The position numbers and the translations under genes were made by a program. A stretch of DNA of 64,000 nucleotides from Kitasatospora azatica KCTC 9699 (lineage in GTDB: Bacteria > Actinomycetota > Actinomycetes > Streptomycetales > Streptomycetaceae), in the NCBI RefSeq assembly GCF_000744785.1, contig NZ_JQMO01000003.1:4712001-4776000 (forward strand), written 5' to 3'. A model generated the notes under the pieces. It was not told the DNA's origin. It saw only the letters and a list, made by a program, of their open reading frames with translations, and did no database searches. Of this stretch, positions 16,632-28,590 are shown piece after piece (the stretch's first letter is position 1; the number at the start of each line of letters is the position of its first letter).

Positions 16632-17503
16632 CGACCGCCCAGTTCCGGCCCCGGGCCGAGCCCGACGACCGGGCGGCCGGCTACCGGCCGCAGCACACCC
16701 TGCCGCTGCGGGTGGAGGCGCTGCGCCAACTTCGGCGCCGGCGCACCCTGATCATCGCGGCGGTGCTCTTCGCGATGCCGTTCATCGTGCTGGCGGCCTT
16801 CCAGATCGGCGGCATGCCGAGCCGGGCCGACCGCACCACCTTCATCGAGCTGGCCACCGCCTCCGGGCCGAACTTCGCGGCCACCATGCTCTTCATGGGC
16901 ACCGGGTTCCTGTTGGTGATCCCGGTCGCGCTGTTCTGCGGGGACACCGTGGCCGCCGAGGCGGGCTGGTCCTCGCTGCGCTACCTGCTCGCCGCGCCGG
17001 TGCCCCGGGCTCGGCTGCTGGCCCGGAAGCTGACCGTCGGCCTGCTCTTCTCGGCGGCCGCGATCGTGCTGCTGCCGCTGGTCGGACTCGGGGTCGGCAC
17101 CGCCGCCTACGGCTGGGGCGACCTCAAGCTGCCCACCGGCGGCAGCCTGTCCGGCGCCGAGGCGCTGCCCCGGCTCGCCATCGCGGTGGGCTTCATCATC
17201 CTCAGCGAGCTGGTGGTGGCGGCGCTGGCCTTCTACCTCTCCACGGCCACCGACGCGCCGCTCGGCGCGGTCGGAGGGGCGGTCTTCATCTCGATCATCA
17301 CCGGGGTGCTGGACGCCATCACCGCCCTGGGCGGTCTGCGCGAGTGGCTGCCCGCGCACTGGCAGTACGCCTGGGCGGACGCGCTGCAGCCGCAGCTGGA
17401 GTGGGGCGGCATGGTGCAGGGCGTGTCGGTCTCGCTGTCCTACGCGGTGATCCTGCTGGCGCTGGCCTTCCGGGGCTTCGCGCGCAAGGACATCGTGTCG
17501 TAG
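16628..17503 (+). CDS. ABC transporter permease
   Basis: A 291-residue ABC-2-type membrane protein with about six hydrophobic segments: residues about 35-60, 80-105, 135-160, 178-205, 215-235 and 265-288. The N terminus is cytoplasmic and basic (QLRRRRTLI). GTG 16628 overlaps the last four bases of the hydrolase-ABC gene, so the two are co-translated and should form one transporter. The substrate is unknown. Export rather than import is inferred from the ABC-2 organisation and the absence of a binding protein. Confidence 0.9.
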   Translation: MTTAQFRPRAEPDDRAAGYRPQHTLPLRVEALRQLRRRRTLIIAAVLFAMPFIVLAAFQIGGMPSRADRTTFIELATASGPNFAATMLFMGTGFLLVIPVALFCGDTVAAEAGWSSLRYLLAAPVPRARLLARKLTVGLLFSAAAIVLLPLVGLGVGTAAYGWGDLKLPTGGSLSGAEALPRLAIAVGFIILSELVVAALAFYLSTATDAPLGAVGGAVFISIITGVLDAITALGGLREWLPAHWQYAWADALQPQLEWGGMVQGVSVSLSYAVILLALAFRGFARKDIVS

Positions 17504-17561
17504 TAGCGGGTGCGTTGGGAGAGGATGGGACGGTAGCGACCCGAACAACGACGGAGAACCC

Positions 17562-18146
17562 GTGGCCCAGATCCTCCTCCTCCACTCCGCCTACGGCCTG
17601 CGCCCGGCCGTGCACGCGGCCGCCGACCGGCTCCGGGCGGCCGGGCACCAGGTGCACCTGCCCGACCTGTACGACGGCCGGCTCTTCGAGACCGTCGAGG
17701 AGGGCATGGCCTACCGCGAGGAGGTCGGCACCGACGAGCTGCTCCGACGGGCCGTCAGCGCGGCCGCCCCGCTGCTCACCCCGGGCACCCGCCTGGTCTA
17801 CGCGGGCTTCTCGCTCGGCGGCGCGCTGGCGCAGAACCTGGCGCTCGCCGATGAGCAAGCGCTTGCTCTGCTGCTCCTGCACGGCACCTCGGACGTGCGC
17901 GACGAGGCGAGCACCGAGATCCCGGTCCAGCTGCACGTGGCCGAGCCCGACCCGTTCGAGACCGAGGACTGGCTGAACGCCTGGTACCTGCGGATGCGCA
18001 AGGCCGGGGCGGACGTCGAGGTGCACCGCTACCGCGGGGCCGGCCACCTGTTCACCGACCCCGAGCTGCCGGACTACGACGCCGAGGCCGCCGAGCGGAC
18101 CTGGGCGGTCGCGCTCGACTTCCTCCGCGAGGTGGAGCGGGGCTGA
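17562..18146 (+). CDS. Dienelactone hydrolase family protein
   Basis: A 194-residue alpha/beta-hydrolase of the DLH type. The nucleophile elbow is GFSLGG (S84), so it has serine where true dienelactone hydrolases use cysteine. A likely acid is D130 (AEPDPFE) and the histidine is H162 in RGAGHLF. No signal peptide is present, so it is probably cytoplasmic. The substrate is unknown. GTG 17562 follows the permease by 58 bases. A TAGCGA element near 17535 could drive it independently. Confidence 0.87.
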   Translation: MAQILLLHSAYGLRPAVHAAADRLRAAGHQVHLPDLYDGRLFETVEEGMAYREEVGTDELLRRAVSAAAPLLTPGTRLVYAGFSLGGALAQNLALADEQALALLLLHGTSDVRDEASTEIPVQLHVAEPDPFETEDWLNAWYLRMRKAGADVEVHRYRGAGHLFTDPELPDYDAEAAERTWAVALDFLREVERG

Positions 18147-18157
18147 CGGGAGGTCGG

Positions 18158-18856
18158 TCAGCGGACGGGCGGGTATCCGTACGGTGGCTGGGCAGGCGGC
18201 GGCGGGACGTTGTAGCCAGGCGCCGCCCGCGGCACGTCCTGCGGCGGCATCGGGGGAGCGAACGGCGGCTGGGCCGGGGCGGCGAACGGCGGCGCCGGAG
18301 CGGCGGCGAACGGTGGCGCGTACCCGCCGCCGAAGTCCTGCCGCGGGGCGGACTTCATGGTCGAGGCGACCACCAGCGCGAACACCAGCCCGAGCAGGAC
18401 CTGCACGGCGAGGTCGATGGTTCCCCACATGACCGGCCAGGCCGGGGTGGTGAGGTAGTGCCAGCCGTTCTCGTCGGTGCCGGTCGAGATCAGGAACCCC
18501 GCGATCCCGTACGCGTTGGTCAGCAGCAGCACCGCCCCGGCCGCGCGGATCCAGCCGCGGCCGCCGATGGCCGCGATGATCATGGTGATCAGGGCGAGGC
18601 AGGTGGCCGTGTCGCTCGGGCCGAAGAGGAAGGGCGTCTGCACCAGCCGCAGCTCGCTGAGGTGCCCGAAACCGAACGAGTACGGCAGCATCTTCGCGCC
18701 CACCTGGCTCAGGTCGATGCCCAGGATCGTCAACTCCAGTGCCAGGACGACCATCATGATCACCGCCAGCCCGGGCAGCGCTGCCGCCCGGCTCCTGGCC
18801 CGGGGCGGGCCTGGTACCGGGGCGAACCCTCCGACAACGGGCGGGCCGTAACTCAT
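18158..18856 (-). CDS. Proline-rich tetraspanning membrane protein, unknown function
   Basis: A 232-residue protein I do not recognise. Four hydrophobic segments are visible: about 30-50 (LPGLAVIMMVVLALELTILG), 75-98, 102-122 and 140-163. The cytoplasmic C-terminal tail of about 65 residues is rich in proline, alanine and glycine (APPFAAAPAPPFAAP). ATG 18856 is chosen because GGAGGGGGAGAC precedes it; an upstream in-frame ATG at 18895 lacks a ribosome site. It is convergent with the DLH-like gene with an 11-base gap. Confidence 0.8.
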   Translation of the reverse strand: MSYGPPVVGGFAPVPGPPRARSRAAALPGLAVIMMVVLALELTILGIDLSQVGAKMLPYSFGFGHLSELRLVQTPFLFGPSDTATCLALITMIIAAIGGRGWIRAAGAVLLLTNAYGIAGFLISTGTDENGWHYLTTPAWPVMWGTIDLAVQVLLGLVFALVVASTMKSAPRQDFGGGYAPPFAAAPAPPFAAPAQPPFAPPMPPQDVPRAAPGYNVPPPPAQPPYGYPPVR

Positions 18857-18936
18857 GTCTCCCCCTCCGGGCGGCGCGGTCCGTGGCGTCTCCACAACCC
18901 GTCGCGGGCCGAGACTAGCGCCCCGGCCGCACAGTG

Positions 18937-22485
<3,549 letters not shown>

Positions 22486-22607
22486 AGGGGATCTCCTCAT
22501 TCACCACCGGGGGCTCTCCACCCTAATGCGTTCGGACCCGGCCCCCGGTCGGCCCGCCGCGGGTACCGTTGGGCGAGGCCGAGGACCAGAGGCAGAGGAG
22601 GTGACCG

Positions 22608-23183
22608 ATGAGCATCTCAGCCGATCACCGCCCACAGATGAGCGCGGAAGAGTTCGAGGAGCTCGCTGCTCACGCCCCCGAGACCGTCACCTTGGAGTTC
22701 ATCGACGGGAAGATCGGGGTGAAAGCGGTGCCCGATGGTGACCACGGGGCGATCATCATGTGGCTGCTGAGGCGGTGCATGCAGAGCCGCCCGGAGCTGG
22801 ACCTGCACATCGAGCAGGGGCTGCTGGTGGAGGCCTACCGGTCGGGCCATGCCCGCCCGGACGGGGTCCTGGCACCGATCGCGCATTTCGCCGGGCAGGG
22901 GGAGTGGGCCGACCCTGACGGTGTGCTCATGACGGTCGAGATCACCTCCTACGATCCGGACACCGACCGACGGGACAGGGTCGAGAAACCGGCCGCGTAT
23001 GCGGCGGCAGGTATCCCCGTGTACCTGCTGATCGACCGGGACAGCTGTGACACGGTGATCCACAGCGAGCCGGAGGGCGGGAAGTACCGCAGCATCCGGT
23101 CGTACGACTTCGGGGTGGAGTTCGTGATCCCCGAGCTGGGGATCCCGCTGGAGACCGAGATCCTCAAGAGTTTCGTTCGCTGA
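22608..23183 (+). CDS. Uma2 family endonuclease-like protein
   Basis: A 191-residue protein of the Uma2/DUF820 family, which has a PD-(D/E)XK nuclease fold. The likely metal and catalytic residues are in ARPDGVL, MTVEITSYDPD and DRRDRVEKPAAYAAAGIPVY. Biological function is undetermined; many copies exist per genome in streptomycetes and cyanobacteria. ATG 22608 has a GAGGAGGTG ribosome site. It is divergent from dnaE with about 120 bases between. A second, diverged family member is at 32538. Confidence 0.88.
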   Translation: MSISADHRPQMSAEEFEELAAHAPETVTLEFIDGKIGVKAVPDGDHGAIIMWLLRRCMQSRPELDLHIEQGLLVEAYRSGHARPDGVLAPIAHFAGQGEWADPDGVLMTVEITSYDPDTDRRDRVEKPAAYAAAGIPVYLLIDRDSCDTVIHSEPEGGKYRSIRSYDFGVEFVIPELGIPLETEILKSFVR

Positions 23184-23217
23184 TCCTCGGCACCTCGCGC
23201 TGATCCTCAGCATCTCG
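23178..23217. repeat. 20 bp tandem duplication at the Uma2 gene end
   Basis: CGCTGATCCTCGGCACCTCG (23178-23197) is followed directly by CGCTGATCCTCAGCATCTCG (23198-23217), 18 of 20 identical. The first copy contains the TGA stop codon (23181-23183). Confidence 0.85.
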
Positions 23218-23246
23218 GCCCCGACGCGCGGTGCGTCGGGGCCGAG
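23214..23246. terminator. Bidirectional terminator hairpin
   Basis: CTCGGCCCCGACGC (23214-23227) and GCGTCGGGGCCGAG (23233-23246) form a perfect 14-base stem with a GCGGT loop. It lies between the convergent Uma2 and RDD genes. Confidence 0.88.
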
Positions 23247-23262
23247 TCCGTGCGGGCCTGAC

Positions 23263-23985
23263 TCAGGCCTCCTTGACCACCACGGTCTTGCCGGCCTTGT
23301 CGTGGAAGCACTGCTGCAGCGGCTTGTCCCAGAGCAGGGACAGCACGTTGACCAGGGCGAACAGCGAGCCGACGCAGTAGACGGCGGAGGGCAGGCCGTA
23401 GACGGCGGAGCGGGCCCACAGCTCGTTGTCGGTGGGGCGGCCGCCGTGGGCGGCGGAGACCACGCGGATCTTCATCGCCTTCTTGCCGATGGTCTGCTGG
23501 CCCTGGGTGATCATCATCAGGGCCTCGTAGCCGAAGACCACGACGGCGCCGATGACGCCCGCGACGATCCCGTTGGTGGCCGCGGCGATCATGAACTGGA
23601 CCAGGATCAGCGGGATCAGCAGGACGCCGAAGTCGATCAGCCGGGCCAGGAAGCGGTCGCCGGGGGTGGCCAGCGGGAGGCCGGCCGGGGTCGGTGCGCC
23701 GTAGGGGTACTGCTGGCCGTAGCCGGGCTGCGGCTGCTGCGGCTGCTGCGGGTAGCCGTAGGGCTGCTGCGGCTGCTGGGGCGGCACGCCGTAGCCGGGC
23801 GGCGGGGGCTGCTGGCCGTAGCCCGGCTGGTCGTAGGGCTGGCCGTAGGGCGGCTGCTGCGGCGGTACGCCGTACCCGGGCTGCGGGTCGTAGGGCCCCT
23901 GGGGCACGCCGCCCTGCGGGGGCTGCTGGCCGTAGGGGTTCTGCGGATCCGACGGGTAGCCGTACCCAGGTTGGTTAGTGCTCAT
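23263..23985 (-). CDS. RDD family membrane protein
   Basis: A 240-residue protein. The first 105 residues are a Tyr/Gly/Pro/Gln-rich disordered segment with repeated QQPPYG and PGYG motifs. The remainder is an RDD domain, with RFLARLIDFGVLLIPLILVQ starting the first helix, two further helices, and the motif IGKKAMKIRVV. RDD proteins are small membrane transporters or channels of mostly unknown substrate. ATG 23985 has GAGCGGGA upstream. A terminator separates it from the convergent Uma2 gene. Confidence 0.88.
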   Translation of the reverse strand: MSTNQPGYGYPSDPQNPYGQQPPQGGVPQGPYDPQPGYGVPPQQPPYGQPYDQPGYGQQPPPPGYGVPPQQPQQPYGYPQQPQQPQPGYGQQYPYGAPTPAGLPLATPGDRFLARLIDFGVLLIPLILVQFMIAAATNGIVAGVIGAVVVFGYEALMMITQGQQTIGKKAMKIRVVSAAHGGRPTDNELWARSAVYGLPSAVYCVGSLFALVNVLSLLWDKPLQQCFHDKAGKTVVVKEA

Positions 23986-24080
23986 CAATCCCGCTCACGT
24001 GGTGGTGAATTGTCCTCGACTGTGCTACCCGAATTTCTATCCGGACAGACCGTCAGCGGGATAGGGCGGGGGGCCAACTG

Positions 24081-24971
24081 TTACCCGAACCGCACAGATC
24101 CGCTGCCGGTGGCCCGGCGCACCGCTGCCGTGAAAGCGGTGATCCCCGGGTGCCCGGCCGAGCCCTGGCGGAAGGCGACGGCGGTTCGCCGCGCCATCGC
24201 CAGCTTCCGCAGCCGTACCCCCACCGGCGGTTCCCGCAGGCCGAGTTCGGGCACCAGGGCGACCCCCTGCCCGGCCGCCACCAGGGCGAGCACGGTGCTG
24301 AAGTCGTCGGCGCGGTGCCGGATCCGGGGCAGGAACCCGGCGGCCTGGCAGGCGCGGATCGCCATCGCGTGGCAGAGCGTGCCGTGGGTGGCCAGGATCC
24401 ACGGATCTTCGCGGTGGTCGGCCAGCAGGCCGCTCGACGGCGTGGTGGACGCCAGGTACATCGCCTCGGCGAAGAGCGGCTCGCGCTGGATGCCGGGCTC
24501 GGGCGGGGCAGGCACGAAGTCGTAGTCGTGCACCAGGGCGACGTCCAGCTCGCCGGACCGCAGCAGGTCGGCGACGCCGGCCGGGTCGACCTCGGCCACC
24601 ATCGGCTCCAGTTCGGGACAGTCGCGGGCCAGCGCGACCAGCGCGGGCGGGATCACCACCCGGGCGGCGGACGGGAAGGTGCCGATCCGCAGCGGTCCGG
24701 ACGGGCCGCTGCGGGCCTCGGCCAGCTCGGCGGCGGCCTGCTCCAACTGGGCCAGCACCGCCTCGGCATGGCCGACCAGCCGCAGCGCGGCCGGGGTGAG
24801 CGCCACCCGGCGGCCGGTGCGCTCCAGCAGCGCCACCCCCGCCTCGCGCTCCAGCGCGGTCAACTGCTGGGAGACGGCGGACGGGCTGAAGGCCAGCGCC
24901 TCGGCGACGGCCGCGATGGTGCCGCGGTGGGCGAGTTCGCGCAGCAGGCGCAGGCGACGGACATCGAGCAT
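24081..24971 (-). CDS. LysR family transcriptional regulator
   Basis: A 296-residue LysR regulator. The N-terminal winged helix-turn-helix is LDVRRLRLLRELAHRGTIAA then ALAFSPSAVSQQLTALEREA. A linker helix and a two-lobed ligand-binding domain (about 90-290) follow. It is transcribed divergently from the DapA-like gene, with a 72-base gap holding a T-N11-A-type site, the usual arrangement for a LysR regulator and its target. The effector is unknown; a metabolite of the DapA-like enzyme is a reasonable guess. Confidence 0.92.
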   Translation of the reverse strand: MLDVRRLRLLRELAHRGTIAAVAEALAFSPSAVSQQLTALEREAGVALLERTGRRVALTPAALRLVGHAEAVLAQLEQAAAELAEARSGPSGPLRIGTFPSAARVVIPPALVALARDCPELEPMVAEVDPAGVADLLRSGELDVALVHDYDFVPAPPEPGIQREPLFAEAMYLASTTPSSGLLADHREDPWILATHGTLCHAMAIRACQAAGFLPRIRHRADDFSTVLALVAAGQGVALVPELGLREPPVGVRLRKLAMARRTAVAFRQGSAGHPGITAFTAAVRRATGSGSVRFG

Positions 24972-24987
24972 CAGCTCAGCTTACGGG

Positions 24988-25005
24988 TTGCATCACCAAT
25001 GCGAA
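24988..25005. promoter_or_regulatory. Possible LysR operator
   Basis: TTGCAT and ATGCGAA flank CACCA, giving a GCAT-N5-ATGC palindrome (24990-25002) within a T-N11-A arrangement, in the gap between the divergent LysR gene and the DapA-like gene. Confidence 0.45.
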
Positions 25006-25043
25006 CTGGACCTGAACGATCGGGCTGCGGCAAGGTCGACGGC

Positions 25044-25937
25044 ATGGACACGCTGCAGGGCATCTACGTTCCGCTGGTCACCCCGTTCACCGCCGACGGC
25101 GAGCTCGCGCCCGGGGCACTGGAGTCGCTGGCGCACTCGATCCTGGCGGACGGCGCGGCCGGGCTGGTCGCGCTCGGCACCACCGGCGAGCCCGGGGCGC
25201 TGGAGCCGGCCGAGCAGGCCGAGGTGGTGCGGATCTGCGCCCGGGTCTGCCGGGAGCACGGCGCCGCGCTGCTGGTCGGAGCCGGCGGTGGCTCGACCCG
25301 GGCGGTGGCGGCGGCGCTGGCCGGGCTCAAGGAGGTGCCGGAGGCGGTGGCCGCGCTCACCCTGGTGCCGCCGTTCGTCCGGGCCGGGTCGGCCGGCGTG
25401 CTGGCGCACTTCCAGGAGCTGACCGCGCACAGCCCGGTGCCGCTGATCGTCTATCACGTCCCGTACCGCACCGGCCAGCAGCTGGACGCAGCGACGCTGG
25501 CCCGACTCGCCGCACTGCCCGGAATCGCCGGGGTCAAGTACGCCGCCGGCGGGATCGACGCGGACACCGTGGCGCTGCTCGGCGCCGCGCCGGACGGCTT
25601 CGCGGTGCTGGCGGGGGACGACGCGGTGCTCTCCCCGCTGCTGGCGCTCGGCGCGACCGGCGGCATCCTGGCCTCCGCACACCTGGCCACCGACCGGTTC
25701 GTGGAGCTGCTGGAGGCCTGGCGGGCGGGGGAGGCGACGCGGGCCCGGGAACTCGGACACCGGCTGGCCGCGCTCTCGGCAGCGTGCTTCGCCGAGCCGA
25801 ACCCGGCCGTGGTCAAGGGCGTGCTGCACGCCCAGGGCCGGATCCCGAGCCCGGCGGTGCGGCTGCCGCTGCTCCCGGCGGGCCCCGAGACGGTGGCGGC
25901 GGCGCTGGCCCGGGCCGCCGAGCTGTCCACCTGGTGA
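25044..25937 (+). CDS. DapA-like pyruvate aldolase (dihydrodipicolinate synthase family)
   Basis: A 297-residue class I aldolase barrel. The Schiff-base lysine is K165 in GVKYA. The proton-relay tyrosine is Y137 in VYHVPYRTG, and the GTTGE motif (T46, T47) is present. The PYY segment that supplies the intersubunit Tyr107 in authentic DapA reads PPFVRAG here (F111, V112). This argues against dihydrodipicolinate synthase and for another pyruvate-dependent lyase or aldolase. It is divergent from a LysR regulator and 67 bases before asd. ATG 25044 has only a weak ribosome site. Confidence 0.87.
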   Translation: MDTLQGIYVPLVTPFTADGELAPGALESLAHSILADGAAGLVALGTTGEPGALEPAEQAEVVRICARVCREHGAALLVGAGGGSTRAVAAALAGLKEVPEAVAALTLVPPFVRAGSAGVLAHFQELTAHSPVPLIVYHVPYRTGQQLDAATLARLAALPGIAGVKYAAGGIDADTVALLGAAPDGFAVLAGDDAVLSPLLALGATGGILASAHLATDRFVELLEAWRAGEATRARELGHRLAALSAACFAEPNPAVVKGVLHAQGRIPSPAVRLPLLPAGPETVAAALARAAELSTW

Positions 25938-26004
25938 ATGGCCTGCCGGTGGAGAACCGGTGAACAGGCAAGATGGGTCAGAGCAGGTAGACCGAGGAGG
26001 AAGA

Positions 26005-27048
26005 ATGAAGATCGGCATCGTGGGGGCCACCGGTCAGGTGGGCGGCGTGGTCCGGGAGATCCTGGCGGAACGCGGCGCCCTTCTTGGGCAGATCCCGGTG
26101 ACGCAGCTGCGGCTGTTCGCCTCGGCCCGCTCGGCCGGCAAGACGCTGCCCTGGCAGGGCCAGGAGGTCACCGTCGAGGACGCCGCCACGGCCGACTACA
26201 CCGGTCTGGACATCGTGATCTTCTCGGCCGGCGGCGCCACCTCCAAGCAGCTGGCGCCCAAGGTGGCCGCGGCCGGCGCCGTGGTGATCGACAACTCCTC
26301 GGCCTGGCGCCGCGACCCCGAGGTGCCGCTGGTGGTCGCCGAGGTCAACCCGCACGCGATCGCGAACCGCCCCAAGGGCATCATCGCCAACCCGAACTGC
26401 ACCACCATGGCCGCGATGCCGGTGCTGCGCCCGCTGCACGCCGAGGCCGGGCTGACCGCGCTGGTCGTCGCCACCTACCAGGCGGTCTCCGGCAGCGGCG
26501 TGGCCGGCGTGGCCGAGCTGCAGGAGCAGACCGCCAAGGTGGTGGACGGCGCGGCCGCCCTCGCACTGGACGGCTCGGCGGTGGAGTACCCGGAGCCCAA
26601 GGTCTACGCCCGCCCGATCGCCTTCAACGTGGTCCCGCTGGCCGGCTCGCTGGTGGACGACGGTCTGAACGAGACCGACGAGGAGCAGAAGCTGCGCTTC
26701 GAGAGCCGCAAGATCCTGGAGATCCCGGAACTCAAGGTGGCCGGCACCTGCGTCCGGGTCCCGGTCTTCACCGGCCACTCGCTGCAGGTGCACGCCCGGT
26801 TCGCCGCCCCGCTCAGCCCCGAGCGGGCCGTGGAACTGCTGGCCGACGCGCCCGGCGTGGAGCTCAGCGACATCCCCACCCCGCTGCAGGCGGCCGGCCA
26901 GGACCCGAGCTACGTGGGCCGGATCCGCCGGGACGAGACGGTGGAGCACGGGATCTCGCTCTTCATCTCCAACGACAACCTGCGCAAGGGCGCAGCCCTC
27001 AACACCGTGCAGCTGGCCGAGCTGGTCGCGGCCGAGCTGGTGGGCTGA
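26005..27048 (+). CDS. asd: Aspartate-semialdehyde dehydrogenase
   Basis: A 347-residue enzyme reducing aspartyl phosphate to aspartate semialdehyde with NADPH, the branch point to lysine/diaminopimelate, threonine and methionine. The N-terminal nucleotide-binding motif is GIVGATGQVGG. The catalytic cysteine is C132 in NPNCTTM, and the substrate-binding VPVFTGHS follows. ATG 26005 has GAGGAGGAAG directly upstream, so the in-frame ATG 25960 is rejected. No aspartokinase gene is adjacent, so this may be the second asd copy often found in streptomycetes. A terminator follows. Confidence 0.95.
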   Translation: MKIGIVGATGQVGGVVREILAERGALLGQIPVTQLRLFASARSAGKTLPWQGQEVTVEDAATADYTGLDIVIFSAGGATSKQLAPKVAAAGAVVIDNSSAWRRDPEVPLVVAEVNPHAIANRPKGIIANPNCTTMAAMPVLRPLHAEAGLTALVVATYQAVSGSGVAGVAELQEQTAKVVDGAAALALDGSAVEYPEPKVYARPIAFNVVPLAGSLVDDGLNETDEEQKLRFESRKILEIPELKVAGTCVRVPVFTGHSLQVHARFAAPLSPERAVELLADAPGVELSDIPTPLQAAGQDPSYVGRIRRDETVEHGISLFISNDNLRKGAALNTVQLAELVAAELVG

Positions 27049-27108
27049 GCCGAGCCGGTGGGCCGAACAGCAGCCCGGAAGGGCTGAGCAGTGCCCCGCA
27101 AGGGTTGA
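27031..27108. repeat. Two consecutive tandem duplications (18 bp then 21 bp) at the asd 3' end
   Basis: GCCGAGCTGGTGGGCTGA (27031-27048, ending in the asd stop codon) is followed by GCCGAGCCGGTGGGCCGA (27049-27066). Next, two 21-base units start at 27067 and 27088, sharing GCAG, CCCGGAAGGG/CCCGCAAGGG and a terminal TGA. Both duplications are imperfect. Confidence 0.8.
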
Positions 27109-27114
27109 GCAGTA

Positions 27115-27149
27115 CGAGGCACCCCGCCACCTGGAGGCGGGGTGCCTCG
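27115..27149 (+). terminator. asd terminator
   Basis: CGAGGCACCCCGCC (27115-27128) and GGCGGGGTGCCTCG (27136-27149) form a perfect 14-base stem with a seven-base loop, directly after the repeats that follow asd. Confidence 0.9.
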
Positions 27150-27311
27150 CGCGTTCAGCACGCGCAGCCGGGTGATTCGCGCCGCCTTCGGAGGGTAAAG
27201 GTGACCGCAACGGTCCGACCGGGTGCCCACCGGGACCTTGCTCGGGCAGACTGCCTTCAGGCGGCGTCAGCAGCACAGACCAAGGGGGCCGACCGGGAGA
27301 AAGGTGCGGAT

Positions 27312-28505
27312 GTGGACCGCTGTGTTGTCCTCGTGGACGCCGGATACCTGCTGGGCGCGTCCGCCAGCCTGCTGGCCGGCGAGCCGTCGAGGTCCCGGGT
27401 GACGGTGGACCACACCGCCCTGATCGCCTCCCTGCGCGAACGCGCCGAGGAGGAGACCGGGCTGCCGCTGCTGCGGATCTACTGGTTCGACGCGGCCCCC
27501 GAGCGCCGCCCGCTGCCCGAGCACCGGCGGCTGCGGGTGCTGCCCCGGGTCACCGTCCGCCTCGGCGCGCTCACCCGGGCCGAGGGCCGCTGGGTGCAGA
27601 AGGGCGTGGACGCCGCGATGCACGCCGAACTCTCCGAACTGGCCCGCAACCGGGCCTGCGCGGACGTCGTCCTGGTCACCGGCGACGGCGACCTGCTGCC
27701 CGGGATGATGTCGGCCAAGGAGCACGGGGTGGCCGTGCACCTGTGGGCGCTGCAGGCCGCCGACGGAGACTTCAACCAGTCCGAGGACCTGGTCGGCGAG
27801 GCCGACGAGCGCCGGGTGCTGGACCGGGAGTGGATCAACCGCTCGGTGCGGCTGCGCGAGCCGGCCGTGGCCTTCCCGCCGGCCGGGCCGCCGCCGGAGA
27901 TCGCCAAGATCCTCGCCGCGCCGCCGGCCGTCCGCCCGGCCGCCGCGGAGGCACCCGAGCCGCCCGCCGAACCGCAGCTGCCGGCCGCCGCGCTCAAGGT
28001 CGTCCCCACCCCCAAGGACCTGGCCGGACGCACCGCCGCGCATCCGCACCCGCAGCCGCCGGCGGCCGCCGGGGCGAGCAGCGGCCCGGTGCTGCGCTGG
28101 TCATCCGACCGCGGCTACGTGGAGCGCCCGGCCGCCGAACTCACCACTGCCGCCGACGCGCTGCCCACCCTGGCCCAGCTCACCACCGCCGAGCAGCGCT
28201 GGGCCGACCGCGAGGAGGACATCACCGCGATCGGCGGCGACCCGCACGAGGTCGGCCAGGTCTTCGCCCGCCGCTGGACCGAGCGCCTCGCCGACAAGGA
28301 GCGGCTCACCCCCATCTGGTCCGACTACCCGCGGATCCCGCACCGGGTCGACGGGGAACTGCTGCGCTACGCCGCCCGGTTCGGCCTGCTCGCGCACAAG
28401 GACGACCAGATCGACGAGCACGACCGGTACGCGATCCGGGCCGGTTTCTGGAAGGAACTCGCCACCCGGGTCCCCGGCGGCGAACTGATCGTGGTCGACG
28501 ACTGA
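27312..28505 (+). CDS. NYN domain (PIN-like nuclease) protein
   Basis: A 397-residue protein with an N-terminal NYN/LabA-type PIN-fold domain (about 1-170). The acidic motifs expected at a metal-dependent RNase site are visible as VLVDAGYLLG, AAMHAEL and VLVTGDGDLLPG. A Pro/Ala-rich linker (about 200-265) and a C-terminal helical domain of about 120 residues follow. NYN proteins act on RNA; the target here is unknown. GTG 27312 starts the protein at the family N terminus. The in-frame GTG 27201 has GGAGGG upstream and would add 37 residues, so the start is open. Confidence 0.87.
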   Translation: MDRCVVLVDAGYLLGASASLLAGEPSRSRVTVDHTALIASLRERAEEETGLPLLRIYWFDAAPERRPLPEHRRLRVLPRVTVRLGALTRAEGRWVQKGVDAAMHAELSELARNRACADVVLVTGDGDLLPGMMSAKEHGVAVHLWALQAADGDFNQSEDLVGEADERRVLDREWINRSVRLREPAVAFPPAGPPPEIAKILAAPPAVRPAAAEAPEPPAEPQLPAAALKVVPTPKDLAGRTAAHPHPQPPAAAGASSGPVLRWSSDRGYVERPAAELTTAADALPTLAQLTTAEQRWADREEDITAIGGDPHEVGQVFARRWTERLADKERLTPIWSDYPRIPHRVDGELLRYAARFGLLAHKDDQIDEHDRYAIRAGFWKELATRVPGGELIVVDD

Positions 28506-28528
28506 CCACTTCCCGGACGCTCTGACCG

Positions 28529-28566
28529 CGCTGGTGGCGACCGACCCCGCTGGTGGGGACGGGGGC
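28529..28566. repeat. 19 bp imperfect tandem duplication
   Basis: CGCTGGTGGCGACCGACCC (28529-28547) is followed by CGCTGGTGGGGACGGGGGC (28548-28566), in the gap after the NYN gene. Confidence 0.65.
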
Positions 28567-28590
28567 GATCGGCGCGTAGAGTCTTCGCTC

